Shown here piece by piece: positions 8,051 through 15,822 of a DNA stretch of 64,000 nucleotides. The translations under genes and the position numbers were made by a program. The notes beneath the pieces are model-generated. The model was given only the letters and a program-made list of their open reading frames with translations. It had not been told where the DNA came from and made no database searches. The DNA is from Paracoccus spongiarum (lineage in GTDB: Bacteria > Pseudomonadota > Alphaproteobacteria > Rhodobacterales > Rhodobacteraceae). Each line of letters starts with the position of its first letter. Position 1 is the stretch's first letter. Where the stretch lies: contig NZ_JAVAMQ010000012.1 of NCBI RefSeq assembly GCF_030732095.1, positions 1 to 64,000 on the forward strand, written 5' to 3'.

Positions 8051-10147
8051 ATGGATCGCCCCGCCGACATGGACCGGACCCCGCCGCCCGACCCGGCGTC
8101 GGGTCCGGCCCTTCACGATCCGCTGGCCGACAGCTTTCCTCCGGGCCTCGAGGGGCGGCTTCTCTACTGGATCGCGGTCGCCTTCTCGCTGTACCAGATC
8201 GCCATTGCGGCGCATGTGGTCAGCCTGTCCAGCCAGATCCAGAGGGCGCTGCATCTGGGGTTCCTGATGCTGCTGTGCTTTCCGCTGCTGGCGGCGCTGC
8301 GGCGGGGCGGGCCCGCCACGCGCGCCCTTGCCTGGGTGCTGGCCGGGCTGGGCGTGGTGGTGGCCGGGTATCAATGGGCCGAATACGTGCCGCTGATGAT
8401 GCGGTCGGGCAGCCTGAACCAGATCGATGTCGTCATCGGCATCCTCGCCCTCATCACCACCTTCGCCGCGGCCTGGGTGGTGATGGGGCCGGCCCTGCCG
8501 ATCGTGTCGGGGCTGTTCCTCGTCTATGCGCTGTTCGGGCAGTATTTCCCGGGCCCGCTGGTGACCCGCGGCTATGACCTGGCGCAGGTGGTCGAACAGA
8601 TGTCCTTCGGCACCGAGGGCATCTATGGCACGCCGCTTTACGTCAGTGCGACCTACATCTTCCTGTTCATCCTGTTCGGCGCGTTTCTCGAGAAGGCGGG
8701 CATGATCCGGCTTTTCACCGATGTCAGCCTTGGCCTTGTCGGGCATCGCATGGGCGGGGCGGCAAAGGTCTCGGTCATCAGTTCGGGGCTGATGGGCACC
8801 ATCTCGGGCTCCGGGGTGGCCAATGTCGTCACCACCGGCCAGTTCACCATCCCGCTGATGAAAAGCTTCGGCTATCGTGCGGCCTTCGCGGGCGGCGTCG
8901 AGGCCACCGCCTCGATGGGCGGGCAGATCATGCCGCCGGTGATGGGCGCCGTGGCCTTCATCATGGCCGAGACCCTGGGCGTCGCCTATGTCGAGGTGGT
9001 CCGCGCCGCGATCATTCCGGCGCTGCTGTATTTCGCCTCGACCTTCTGGATGGTCCATCTGGAGGCCGGGCGGCGCGACCTGCGCGGCATGGCGCGCGAG
9101 GATCTGCCCTCGGCGCGCCGCGCCCTGCGCGAGGGCTGGTATCTGATCCTGCCGCTGGCGGTGCTGGTCTGGCTGCTGTTCTCGGGCTACACGCCGCTGT
9201 TCGCGGGCACCGTCGGCCTCGCGCTGACGATCATGCTGATCCTGGGCGCCTCGGCGGCGCTGGGCCTGCCCGAAGGCATGCTGCGGGCGATCTTCTGGAT
9301 CGGGCTCGGACTGGTCGCGGCCAGCTTCCTGCGCTTTGGCAACAACGCGCTGTGGACGGGAATCGGCGCGCTGCTGGTGTGGAACGCCGCGCGGGCGGGG
9401 GGGCGACAAACCATCCGGCAGGTCGTCGACAGCCTCGCCGACGGGGCCAAGACCGCCCTGCCCGTCGGCGTCGCCTGCGCGCTGGTGGGCGTCATCATCG
9501 GCACCATGACGCTGACAGGCGCGGCCAATACCTTCGGGCTCTACATCGTGTCGGTGGGCCAGAACAGCCTGATCCTGTCGCTGGTCCTGACCATGATCAC
9601 CTGCATCGTGCTGGGCATGGGCATCCCCACGATCCCCAACTACATCATCACCTCGACCATCGCGGCGCCGGCGCTGCTGCAACTGGGTGTGCCGCTGATC
9701 GTCAGCCACATGTTCGTGTTCTATTTCGGCATCCTCGCCGACCTGACGCCGCCGGTCGCGCTGGCCTGCTTTGCCGCGGCCCCCATCGCGCGCGAGAACG
9801 GGCTGAAGATCAGCTTCGAGGCCGTCAAGGTCGCCGCGGCGGGCTTCGTCATCCCCTACATGGCCGTCTACACCCCGGCGCTGATGCTGCAGGATGGAGG
9901 GCCGATGGCGCAGGCGGTCGGCTATGTGCCCGCCGTGGCCTATATCGTGGTGAAATGCGTCATCGCCATCGGGCTGTGGGGCATCGCGGTGATCGGCTGG
10001 TTCGGGCGCAGGCTGGCGGTCTGGGAACGACTGCTGGCGGCGGCGGGTGCGGTCGCGCTGATCGCGGCGCTGCCGGTCACCGACGAGATCGGCTTCGGCC
10101 TGTTTCTCGCCTTTGCCGCGCTGATCCGGCTGCGCCGCCCGCGATGA
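8051..10147 (+). CDS. TRAP transporter fused permease subunit (TAXI type, DctQM fusion)
   Basis: 698 residues. After a short acidic cytoplasmic leader there are four helices equivalent to the small DctQ subunit (about residues 35-165). The large DctM-type domain follows, with conserved LFILFGAFLEKAGMI, SVISSGLMGTISGSGVANV and GVEATASMGGQIMPPVMGA. The late segment MGIPTIPNYII with ADLTPPVALA corresponds to the second repeat. Fusion of Q and M is normal for TAXI systems. It works with the upstream binding protein for Na+-driven uptake. Its stop overlaps the next gene by ATGA. Confidence 0.93.
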   Translation: MDRPADMDRTPPPDPASGPALHDPLADSFPPGLEGRLLYWIAVAFSLYQIAIAAHVVSLSSQIQRALHLGFLMLLCFPLLAALRRGGPATRALAWVLAGLGVVVAGYQWAEYVPLMMRSGSLNQIDVVIGILALITTFAAAWVVMGPALPIVSGLFLVYALFGQYFPGPLVTRGYDLAQVVEQMSFGTEGIYGTPLYVSATYIFLFILFGAFLEKAGMIRLFTDVSLGLVGHRMGGAAKVSVISSGLMGTISGSGVANVVTTGQFTIPLMKSFGYRAAFAGGVEATASMGGQIMPPVMGAVAFIMAETLGVAYVEVVRAAIIPALLYFASTFWMVHLEAGRRDLRGMAREDLPSARRALREGWYLILPLAVLVWLLFSGYTPLFAGTVGLALTIMLILGASAALGLPEGMLRAIFWIGLGLVAASFLRFGNNALWTGIGALLVWNAARAGGRQTIRQVVDSLADGAKTALPVGVACALVGVIIGTMTLTGAANTFGLYIVSVGQNSLILSLVLTMITCIVLGMGIPTIPNYIITSTIAAPALLQLGVPLIVSHMFVFYFGILADLTPPVALACFAAAPIARENGLKISFEAVKVAAAGFVIPYMAVYTPALMLQDGGPMAQAVGYVPAVAYIVVKCVIAIGLWGIAVIGWFGRRLAVWERLLAAAGAVALIAALPVTDEIGFGLFLAFAALIRLRRPR

Positions 10148-10506
10148 GCGCCTGCCTGCTGGCCGGGATGGTCGTCCTCGCGCTGTCTGGTCCGGAATTC
10201 CGGCTTGAATGGACCCATTCTGTCGAACGCCAGACCTGGCGCGAGACCTGGAGGATCGACGAGGACGGGCTCATGCGGCTGACCCGCGCCGCCGTGAAGG
10301 GCAGCGGCGCGGGGATGGAGCCGGGGCCGGGTGCGGTCCTGGAAGACGGCTGGTGGGTCTGGTCGCCCGCCCTGCCCGCGCAGACCTCGCTGCTGCTGGC
10401 CGCCAGCGGCGCCACCGGTCAGGGCTGGCGGCTGTGCGATGCGGCGCGCTGCCATGATCTGGGCCGGACCGCCTCGGCGCCGATCCGCCTGCGCCCCTGC
10501 CCCTGA
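10144..10506 (+). CDS. DUF1850 domain protein, TRAP-associated
   Basis: 120 residues. ATGA overlap with the permease stop shows translational coupling. It starts with a hydrophobic segment (ACLLAGMVVLALSG) that may be a signal or anchor, followed by FRLEWTHSVERQTWRETWRI, the DUF1850 core (conserved HSVE..W.E.W), and a C-terminal CDAARCHDLG with two cysteines. DUF1850 genes habitually lie beside TAXI-TRAP systems, so an accessory role in substrate delivery or assembly is reasonable, but no molecular function is known. Confidence 0.82.
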   Translation: MSACLLAGMVVLALSGPEFRLEWTHSVERQTWRETWRIDEDGLMRLTRAAVKGSGAGMEPGPGAVLEDGWWVWSPALPAQTSLLLAASGATGQGWRLCDAARCHDLGRTASAPIRLRPCP

Positions 10507-10618
10507 ATCCGGTCGGCGCTGCCGCGCGGCGCCAGGTTCACAAAGGTTTAATTGCATTGCGCGGTCTGCAATGGGATGGTGACAGCTGGATCACCGGCAA
10601 CCGACAGGAGTCGCTACG

Positions 10619-11011
10619 ATGTCGGACCAGACATTTCGCTTTCTGCTCATCGAAAAGGATCTCTTCGTCGCCCGCGACATGCAGGAAGGGCTGCGCATGG
10701 CGCTGCCGGATTGCGACATCCGATGCCTGTCGCTGCCCGAGGATATCCACGGTGCACTCGCCGAGACCGAGGCGCAGAACGGGTCCGCGCCGCGCGTGGT
10801 GATCGTCACGAAGCTTTCGGTGGACCAGATCGACCTGCTGGGCCTGACCGACGCCGCCAGCCGCCACCGGGCCGAGATGGTCGTGCGCCGTGGCGACGAC
10901 CCTCCCGAGGCAGTGGCTGCGCGCGGCTGGTTCAGCCTCGCCTCGCCCTTCACCTGGGACGATCTCAGCGATCTGGCGGGCGACCTGCGGGGCCGCAGAT
11001 CCGCGGCCTGA
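10619..11011 (+). CDS. Degenerate receiver-like protein
   Basis: 130 residues with the alternating pattern of a CheY-like receiver: strand FRFLLIEKDLFVARDMQEGL, strand RVVIVTKLSV near residues 59-68 and a late FSLASPFTWDDL. The acidic pair is only E-K-D, the phospho-acceptor Asp position after the third strand reads Thr (VIVT), and the usual Lys before Pro is Ser (ASPF). It is therefore probably a phosphorylation-independent pseudo-receiver. ACAGGAGTCGCTACG supplies the ribosome site. No output domain or kinase is adjacent, and a hairpin follows the gene. The receiver assignment is an inference from pattern. Confidence 0.6.
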   Translation: MSDQTFRFLLIEKDLFVARDMQEGLRMALPDCDIRCLSLPEDIHGALAETEAQNGSAPRVVIVTKLSVDQIDLLGLTDAASRHRAEMVVRRGDDPPEAVAARGWFSLASPFTWDDLSDLAGDLRGRRSAA

Positions 11012-11042
11012 CAGGGCGGGGTCAACGATCCCGGACATGCAG

Positions 11043-11065
11043 ATGGCGGCCCCGGGGGCCGCCAT
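11043..11065. terminator. Hairpin between convergent genes
   Basis: Inverted repeat ATGGCGGCC / GGCCGCCAT (9 bp, 5-nt loop) between the plus-strand receiver-like gene and the minus-strand holin-like gene. Lacks a long T run; could serve both directions. Confidence 0.55.
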
Positions 11066-11103
11066 TGCCGTTTCAAGAAGCGGTGCCTGCGGGGCGCGCG
11101 GGC

Positions 11104-11766
11104 CTACATCACGTCATCGGGATCAAAGTCGCGATCCGCAGATCGCCGGCCTTCCTGCAGCCGTGCGGCGATGGTCACACCGACGGCGAAGGCGCCGATC
11201 AGCTTGGCCATGCTGCCTGCATTGCTGCTGCTGGCACGGGTCGCGCCCTGTCTCACCCGCGCAACCCCCTCGCGGGCGGCCTGCAGATTGCCGCTGGTCA
11301 GCCCGACGGTCTGCGCCGTGTCGCGCACAAGGCCGGTGACGCGACGCTCGGCATCCTCGGCCAGCTTGTTGGCGCGGTATCCCGCATCGTCCATCAGCGC
11401 GTGGACGCGGTTCTGGGCCATGTCCGCGAGCCGCGCGGCTTCGGCGCGTGCGCGGTCGGCGGCGGCATCGGCCGCCAGCGAGACGCGCGCCTCGACCTCG
11501 CGTTTCAGCTCGTCGGTCGTGGGCATCGCGTGGCGCTTGCGCCCTGCCATCGCCATCAGGATCGCGGCACACAGCAGCAGCCCGCCCCCGACGATCAGCG
11601 ATGCCATGGCCGAGCCAAGTGCCATCTCGACCGCAAGCCAGGACCACAGCGCGGCGATAAGGAAGCCCAGCGCGACGGCCACCACCACGCCGGCGGCGGC
11701 CTTCATCCCAAGGCGCCTGCCGGCATCGGACACGGCCAGTTGCAGCTTCTGCGCGTAGTCGAACAT
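11104..11766 (-). CDS. Phage-holin-family (PF07332-like) membrane protein
   Basis: 220 residues. Two adjacent transmembrane segments near residues 24-47 and 53-72 (AAAGVVVAVALGFLIAALWS; MASLIVGGGLLLCAAILMAM) are followed by a long charged helical tail rich in Ala, Arg, Glu and Asp that could form a coiled coil, ending in DFDPDD. This matches the chromosomal holin-superfamily/YqjE-like proteins that pair with a DUF883 (YqjD/ElaB) protein; that partner ends 10 bp upstream on the same strand. E. coli YqjD binds ribosomes at the membrane, so a membrane stress role is a reasonable guess. It is not evidence of a prophage. Confidence 0.65.
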   Translation of the reverse strand: MFDYAQKLQLAVSDAGRRLGMKAAAGVVVAVALGFLIAALWSWLAVEMALGSAMASLIVGGGLLLCAAILMAMAGRKRHAMPTTDELKREVEARVSLAADAAADRARAEAARLADMAQNRVHALMDDAGYRANKLAEDAERRVTGLVRDTAQTVGLTSGNLQAAREGVARVRQGATRASSSNAGSMAKLIGAFAVGVTIAARLQEGRRSADRDFDPDDVM

Positions 11767-11776
11767 GCCGGACGAC

Positions 11777-12211
11777 TTAGCGACGTGCCAGGATCAGGCC
11801 GACCAGGAACCCGATCCCCGCCGCGATGCCCAGCGATTGCGCGGGGTTGCGGCGCACCATCTCGGACAGCTCGTCATAGCGTTCCTCGGCGTAATGGGCG
11901 ACTTCCTCGGCCTTGCGCTGGCCCTCGACATACAACCGGTCGGCCTCGTGCCGGACGCGCTCGGCATATTCGCCGCCCTTCTCGCGGGCACGCTCGACAT
12001 ATTCGCGTCCGGTTTCGCGGGCCGTCTCGGCCAGTTCCGCGCCGCGATCAAGGATCCTCTGGGCGCCAGAATTGTCGGCGAGGCGATCCGCGGTGTCGCG
12101 CACCTCGTCGGCGACGCGACGCGCGCCTTCGCGCAGGTCGTCCTTGGCCTCGCGGGCGGCAGCCTGGGCATCGCGCTGAAACTTCTCGGTCGTCTGGTTC
12201 ATGTCAGCCAT
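11777..12211 (-). CDS. DUF883/YqjD-ElaB-like membrane-anchored helical protein
   Basis: 144 residues, almost entirely helical with heptad-like KFQRDAQAAAREAKDDL and repeated E/R-A-E segments, then a C-terminal hydrophobic anchor SLGIAAGIGFLVGLILARR. This tail-anchored layout is that of DUF883 proteins YqjD/ElaB, which sit in the inner membrane and contact ribosomes in stationary phase in E. coli. The ATG at 12211 is supported by AAAGGACATTCAG; the longer open frame upstream runs into tRNA-His and is not coding. It is the first gene of a pair with the holin-like protein. Confidence 0.7.
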   Translation of the reverse strand: MADMNQTTEKFQRDAQAAAREAKDDLREGARRVADEVRDTADRLADNSGAQRILDRGAELAETARETGREYVERAREKGGEYAERVRHEADRLYVEGQRKAEEVAHYAEERYDELSEMVRRNPAQSLGIAAGIGFLVGLILARR

Positions 12212-12341
12212 CTGAATGTCCTTTCCGCAGGTCCAGTCCTGCTTCGGATGGGAAACCCGAAGGCCATGCCCATTGTTCCACCGATGCGCAGAAAAATGGC
12301 GCGTCGGGGCCGGAAGGGACGAGGTCGGCGTCGAAGGGAGA

Positions 12342-12418
12342 TGGTACCGCCTCCCCGGCTTGAACGGGGGACCTCTGGATCCACAATCCAGCGCTCTAAC
12401 CAACTGAGCTAAGGCGGC
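12342..12418 (-). tRNA. tRNA-His(GTG)
   Basis: A full cloverleaf can be drawn: acceptor GCCGCCT / AGGCGGT, D-stem region TAGCTCAGTTGGTTAGAGC, anticodon arm CTGGA-TTGTGGA-TCCAG giving anticodon GTG, and T arm GTCCCC/CGTTCAAGC/CGGGGA by position. The CCA end is encoded. The 5' neighbour of G1 is T, so there is no encoded G-1; the pair 1-72 is G-U and the discriminator is A73. This is the derived type reported for many alphaproteobacteria. Confidence 0.95.
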
Positions 12419-12522
12419 ACGGATGCGTCCTTTAACGCCGCGACGGCGTGGTTGCAAGCCTCACTTGCCGCCAAAATCCCCGCGCGCTAGAGAAAGCGTC
12501 ACAGAACAGCAAGGATCGCGCC

Positions 12523-12750
12523 GTGAGCATCAACAGCGAAAGCAACATCGCCGCCAACCTTCAGGTGGGGCCGACCGACAAGGGTATGGTGCGCATCTAT
12601 GTCGAGGCGCCGGGCATCGACCTGCCGCTGGATTTCGAGCCCGAGGAAGCCATCGAGATCGCCGAAGAGCTGATGGCGGCGGCCGAGGCGGTCAGCCAGA
12701 CGCGCGGCAAGGCGGGCAAGCCCGGCAAGCCTAAGGGGCCGCGCCGCTGA
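12523..12750 (+). CDS. DUF6324 family small protein
   Basis: 75 residues from a GTG start with AAGGATCGCGCC upstream. The sequence INSESNIAANLQVGPTDKGM followed by VRIYVEAPGIDLPLDFEPEEAIEIAEEL is typical of DUF6324, a small acidic cytoplasmic family found mainly in Rhodobacterales. The last fifteen residues are a basic tail rich in Gly, Lys and Pro (KAGKPGKPKGPRR). Its 3' end overlaps the convergent mmcB gene by 20 bp. No function is known. Confidence 0.75.
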   Translation: MSINSESNIAANLQVGPTDKGMVRIYVEAPGIDLPLDFEPEEAIEIAEELMAAAEAVSQTRGKAGKPGKPKGPRR

Positions 12751-13231
12751 CCAGCCCCGGATCGGCCAGACCCTGCAGCCGCAGCGAGGCCACCCGCGCG
12801 ATGTCGCGCGTCAGCCGGGCCCGGCGCGGGGCCGCAAGCCGCGTCTCGGGGGCCATCCGGGCGATCTCGGCGCCGTAGGGGTCGGCCAGGATCAACCCGC
12901 CCTCTTCAGGCAGCAGCCCTAGCGGAAAATCGACATCCACCGCCCAGAAATAGCGGTCGCACCAGCCCAGATAACCCTGCCATTTGCGGTCGGCGCGCAG
13001 GTCGGCGCGGCTGCTCTTGCATTCGACGATCCAGATCTCGCCCTTCGGCCCGATGCTGATCAGGTCGACCCGCAACCCGCGGACGGGCACGAATTCGCAC
13101 AGCACCGCATGGCCAAGGCCCACCAGCAGCCGCGCCACGCCGCGGGCCAGGCGCTGGCCCGGCAGCGCGGGCAGCGGCACTGGCGGGCAGGAATTCGGCG
13201 TCGGGCCGGGGTCAGGCGGGGGGCGATCCAT
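12731..13231 (-). CDS. mmcB: MmcB family DNA repair protein
   Basis: 166 residues of the MmcB/PF06319 family. The restriction-endonuclease-like core is visible: R-V-D-L-I-S-I-GPKGEIWIVECKSSRADL, where Asp, Glu and Lys form a PD-(D/E)XK-type active site, followed by RKWQGYLGWCDRYFWAV. In Caulobacter MmcB contributes to mutagenesis and DNA damage tolerance together with ImuABC-type functions. The N-terminal 20 residues are Pro-rich. It converges with and overlaps DUF6324 by 20 bp, so the two share no transcript but share sequence. Confidence 0.85.
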   Translation of the reverse strand: MDRPPPDPGPTPNSCPPVPLPALPGQRLARGVARLLVGLGHAVLCEFVPVRGLRVDLISIGPKGEIWIVECKSSRADLRADRKWQGYLGWCDRYFWAVDVDFPLGLLPEEGGLILADPYGAEIARMAPETRLAAPRRARLTRDIARVASLRLQGLADPGLVSGAAP

Positions 13232-13389
13232 GCCACAGCCTAGAACAAAACGACAACGTCGCGCAAGCGGCCCCTGTCGGGACGGTCGCCATTGCCTGCT
13301 TGAAAGCGCGGGGCCGAACGCCTATCTGTCGAGGCAGGCGGGCTTCTGCTCTTCTCGCGATCGGCCTTATTTCCACTGGCCTATAATCT

Positions 13390-13511
13390 TTCCGAGGGGG
13401 CTGGCTCTGGCGTGACCCTGGTCTCGTTAACCGGCGCCCACCTGGTACTCCAGGCTTTCGGGAAATCTCGTGCCGCCGCGGTTGCTGCGGTTCCCGCCGC
13501 CATCTTCCTAG
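13390..13511 (+). ncRNA. Candidate structured RNA, possibly 6S RNA (ssrS)
   Basis: Non-coding segment that can form ACCTGG-TACT-CCAGG, CTGGT-CTCGTTA-ACCGG and CCGC-GGTTGCT-GCGG hairpins. The end (GCGGTTCCCGCCGCCATCTT) resembles the 3' side of bacterial 6S RNAs, and CGCCCACCTGG resembles a motif I associate with alphaproteobacterial 6S. TATAAT occurs at 13382-13387 without a good -35. 6S RNA binds the housekeeping RNA polymerase. The strand and exact ends are uncertain; this is resemblance, not a covariance-model hit. Confidence 0.4.
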
Positions 13512-13608
13512 ATCGACACCGCCCGGGCGGGCATCGCGGCGCCACAGCCTGGCGGGGTGTGCGATGCGCCGTGCCGCCCTGCGGCCCCGGCCTGTCACGC
13601 GCACATGA

Positions 13609-13636
13609 AAAAGGGGCGGGATGGCCCGCCCCTTTT
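13609..13636 (-). terminator. Intrinsic terminator of the DUF481 gene
   Basis: AAAAGGGGCGGG-ATGG-CCCGCCCCTTTT: a 12-bp perfect stem with A/T tracts on both sides, 23 bp after the stop of the minus-strand outer-membrane gene. The symmetric tracts make it likely to work in both directions. Confidence 0.88.
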
Positions 13637-13658
13637 CCAGAAGTTTCCGATCCGGGGA

Positions 13659-14558
13659 TCAGAAGCCGTAGACGACGGCCAGACCCAGCGTGTTGTCGGT
13701 GCGGATGGCGCGGTCCGACTGGTACTCGGTGGTGTAGCTCATGCGGGTGGCCAGCTGGTCCGAGACCTTGAAGTTCACACCGAACTCGTTGGTCGCGATG
13801 TCGTTGGCGTCCGACGACAGGATGTCCGTGTCGTTGGTGATGAACACGTTCTCGTTGAAGCGGTGATACAGGCGCGACGACGCGATGTAGCCCGTTTCGG
13901 TGTCCGAGTCGTCCGACAGGTACTGCGCGCCGGTCTGCGTGTAGCGGACGCCGACACCGGCCTGGACGCGCCAGGTGGTCGTGTCGGTGTTGATGATGCG
14001 GTAGCCCGGACCGAAGCCCAGGAAGCCGTCGCGGCGCAGGTCGGTCAGTTCTTCGGCCGGATCGTCGCCCGGTGCGTTCGCAACGCCGTCAACCAGACCG
14101 TCGATCTGGAAACGACCCAGGGCGAAGGCATAGAACTGGTCGTTGAAGTAGTACTGCGCGTCATAGATCGCGCTGACTTCTTCCTGATCCTTGTTGCCGT
14201 TGTCGTCCTCGCCGAACTCGATGGCCAGACCGAGGCTTTGCGCGAAGGGCGCCTGGTTGTAGGACACGCGGCCGGCCAGGGCGAAGTCCTGGTTCTCGGT
14301 GTTGCCGGTGCGGCCGGTATAGCTCAGCGACATGTTGCCGAACAGGCCCTGACGGCGGTCGGCGGGGCCGAAGCGGTCGGCATCGGCCGAACGGTCGAAA
14401 TCGTCCGTGACCGCGTCCTCGATGTCGGTGATGCGATCGTCGACGGCCGACACGCCCACGGCATCGGCGCCGGTCGCGATCTCGGTCTGGGCGAAGGCGG
14501 GCACGGACAGGGCGGCCAGAAGGGCGGCAGTGCCGGTCAGCAGGGTAACTTGTTTCAT
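13659..14558 (-). CDS. DUF481 family (YdiY-like) outer membrane protein
   Basis: 299 residues with a classical signal peptide (MKQVTLLTGTAALLAALSVPAFA, cleaved before QTE). An acidic linker of about 45 residues follows. The rest alternates polar and aromatic residues, from NMSLSYTGRTGNTENQDFAL to a C-terminal aromatic residue in LGLAVVYGF, as expected for an outer-membrane beta barrel. The salt-induced E. coli YdiY is a member; function is unknown. ATG 14558 is chosen because GAGGTTCGAG precedes it and it gives a proper signal peptide. It is a single-gene unit with a strong terminator, consistent with an abundant product. Confidence 0.83.
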   Translation of the reverse strand: MKQVTLLTGTAALLAALSVPAFAQTEIATGADAVGVSAVDDRITDIEDAVTDDFDRSADADRFGPADRRQGLFGNMSLSYTGRTGNTENQDFALAGRVSYNQAPFAQSLGLAIEFGEDDNGNKDQEEVSAIYDAQYYFNDQFYAFALGRFQIDGLVDGVANAPGDDPAEELTDLRRDGFLGFGPGYRIINTDTTTWRVQAGVGVRYTQTGAQYLSDDSDTETGYIASSRLYHRFNENVFITNDTDILSSDANDIATNEFGVNFKVSDQLATRMSYTTEYQSDRAIRTDNTLGLAVVYGF

Positions 14559-14974
14559 CTCGAACCTCACAAACTGGGTTTCCTTGTCCTGGCATCCTGA
14601 AGGCGCCAGTGCATCTCTGCTGTCGGTTAATCTAGCGGCTTGCCGCGCGGTTCAAACCCCGCCGCGCAAGCGCGGGAAATGCCAAAAAAGTGAGGATATT
14701 GTGGCATTCTCGCCATGCGCGGGAAGTTGCCGAAATATTAACGTGAGGGGCGGATGAGGAACTTTGCGCGTCACGGTGGAAGGACAGGAATTGATTGCGT
14801 TTTTGGCTATTTCCGCGGGCGCCGGAGCGCCGGGGGACATGAAAAGCGCGGAAATATCGCCGTGATTGCCTGATTAATGGGCAGACAAAACACGCGGGCC
14901 GCGGTGGCGAAATGTTGCAGTTTGGGCACGGATGCGTGTGATTTTTGTGGCCGCTGCCCGGCCGCGCGGGCGCC
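14559..14974. other. 416-bp intergenic region upstream of the DUF481 gene
   Basis: AT-richer than its surroundings with several TTAA and TTTT tracts, so it probably holds the promoter and leader of the DUF481 gene. CCGCGC-AA-GCGCGG near 14663 is a small palindrome. No gene or RNA can be supported. Confidence 0.45.
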
Positions 14975-15295
14975 TCAGCGACGCCGGGCCGGTGCGGCAA
15001 CCGTCGCGGGAATGACGCGGGGCGGATACGCGGCTGCCCGCGTCGGCCGCCGTTGTCCGCCGCGCGGCGGCGGCGCATCTGCCAGCCGCATCACCGCGAT
15101 CGCGAACTGCACGCCGCCAAAGACGATCGCGTTGAAGAACACCAGAAGCCCCGCGCCCAGCCATCCCGAGGTGCTGCCGAGGACCAGCCGGCGCAGCCCG
15201 GCCACGTCGAGCCAGACCAGCAAACCGGTGAACAGCATGGCCAGCACGACCCCGGTCGCGACGCTGGCGGTGTAAAGGCGGACAAGGCGCGGCAT
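14975..15295 (-). CDS. Small two-helix membrane protein downstream of nusB
   Basis: 106 residues. GGGGGGAAGCC precedes the ATG. Two transmembrane segments are clear: ASVATGVVLAMLFTGLLVWL and WLGAGLLVFFNAIVFGGVQF, followed by a basic Pro/Arg-rich cytoplasmic tail. I do not recognise a named family. It follows nusB by 53 bp on the same strand and is probably the last gene of the riboflavin-nusB transcript, a place where Rhodobacteraceae often keep a small membrane protein. Confidence 0.7.
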   Translation of the reverse strand: MPRLVRLYTASVATGVVLAMLFTGLLVWLDVAGLRRLVLGSTSGWLGAGLLVFFNAIVFGGVQFAIAVMRLADAPPPRGGQRRPTRAAAYPPRVIPATVAAPARRR

Positions 15296-15348
15296 GGCTT
15301 CCCCCCGGAGGCGACCCGACCAGTCTAGCGCAAGGAGGCCGGTCCTGC

Positions 15349-15822
15349 CTAGCCTGCGAATGCCTCGGGGCGCAGGTCGCGGGCCACATGGTCCAGCACC
15401 GCGTTGACGAATTTCGCCTCTTTCCCGTCCGGAAAGAAGGCCTGCGCCAGTCGCACATATTCGACGATCACCACCTTGGGCGGCGTCGAGGGGGTGACCA
15501 GCTCGGCCCCGGCGGCCCGAAACAGGGCCCGCAGCACCGGGTCGATCCGGTCGATCGGCCATTTGGCGACCAGACCGCGATCGGTGGCCTGGTCGATGCG
15601 CGACTGCCAGGTGACCGCGTCATCGACGATCCTGCCAAACAGCCGCTCGTCGGCCTCGGGCGCGCGGCCATCCTCATCCTCGGCGCCGATGCGGAAGGTG
15701 CGGAATTCGGTCTGCACGCGGTCCGAGGATTGCCCTGCGGCCTCCATCTGGAACAGCGCCTGCACCGCGTAAAGCCGCGCCGCGGCGCTGAGGGCGCGGC
15801 GGTCTGGTCGTGCGCCGCTCAT
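15349..15822 (-). CDS. nusB: Transcription antitermination factor NusB
   Basis: 157 residues, all helical. The N-terminal LSAAARLYAVQALFQMEAAGQ carries the Arg-rich/hydrophobic RNA-binding face of NusB, and the C-terminal VIVEYVRLAQAFFPDGKEAKFVNAVLD is the characteristic GKExxFVNAVLD motif. NusB with NusE (S10) binds boxA RNA in rRNA operons and prevents early termination. Its ATG overlaps the ribH stop (ATGA), the standard ribH-nusB coupling in many bacteria. Length is normal for alphaproteobacteria. Confidence 0.96.
   Translation of the reverse strand: MSGARPDRRALSAAARLYAVQALFQMEAAGQSSDRVQTEFRTFRIGAEDEDGRAPEADERLFGRIVDDAVTWQSRIDQATDRGLVAKWPIDRIDPVLRALFRAAGAELVTPSTPPKVVIVEYVRLAQAFFPDGKEAKFVNAVLDHVARDLRPEAFAG

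Larger units (their letters stand above)
13232..13658. other. 427-bp intergenic region containing a structured segment and a terminator
   Basis: No plausible protein gene. It holds the mmcB promoter side, a segment (~13390-13511) with several nested hairpins listed separately, and the terminator of the DUF481 gene at its right end. Confidence 0.6.

Noticed and set aside
7583..9709. 708-residue minus-strand open frame
   Set aside because: Shadow of the TRAP binding protein and permease; low-complexity composition.
11104..12211. Holin-family protein as a prophage marker
   Set aside because: It pairs with a DUF883-type gene and lacks lysin, portal, capsid or integrase neighbours.
10552..12363. 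603-residue plus-strand open frame
   Set aside because: Overlaps three better-supported genes on both strands and has no domain.
13382..13387. TATAAT as a promoter
   Set aside because: No acceptable -35 at 16-18 bp; kept only as weak support for the RNA candidate.
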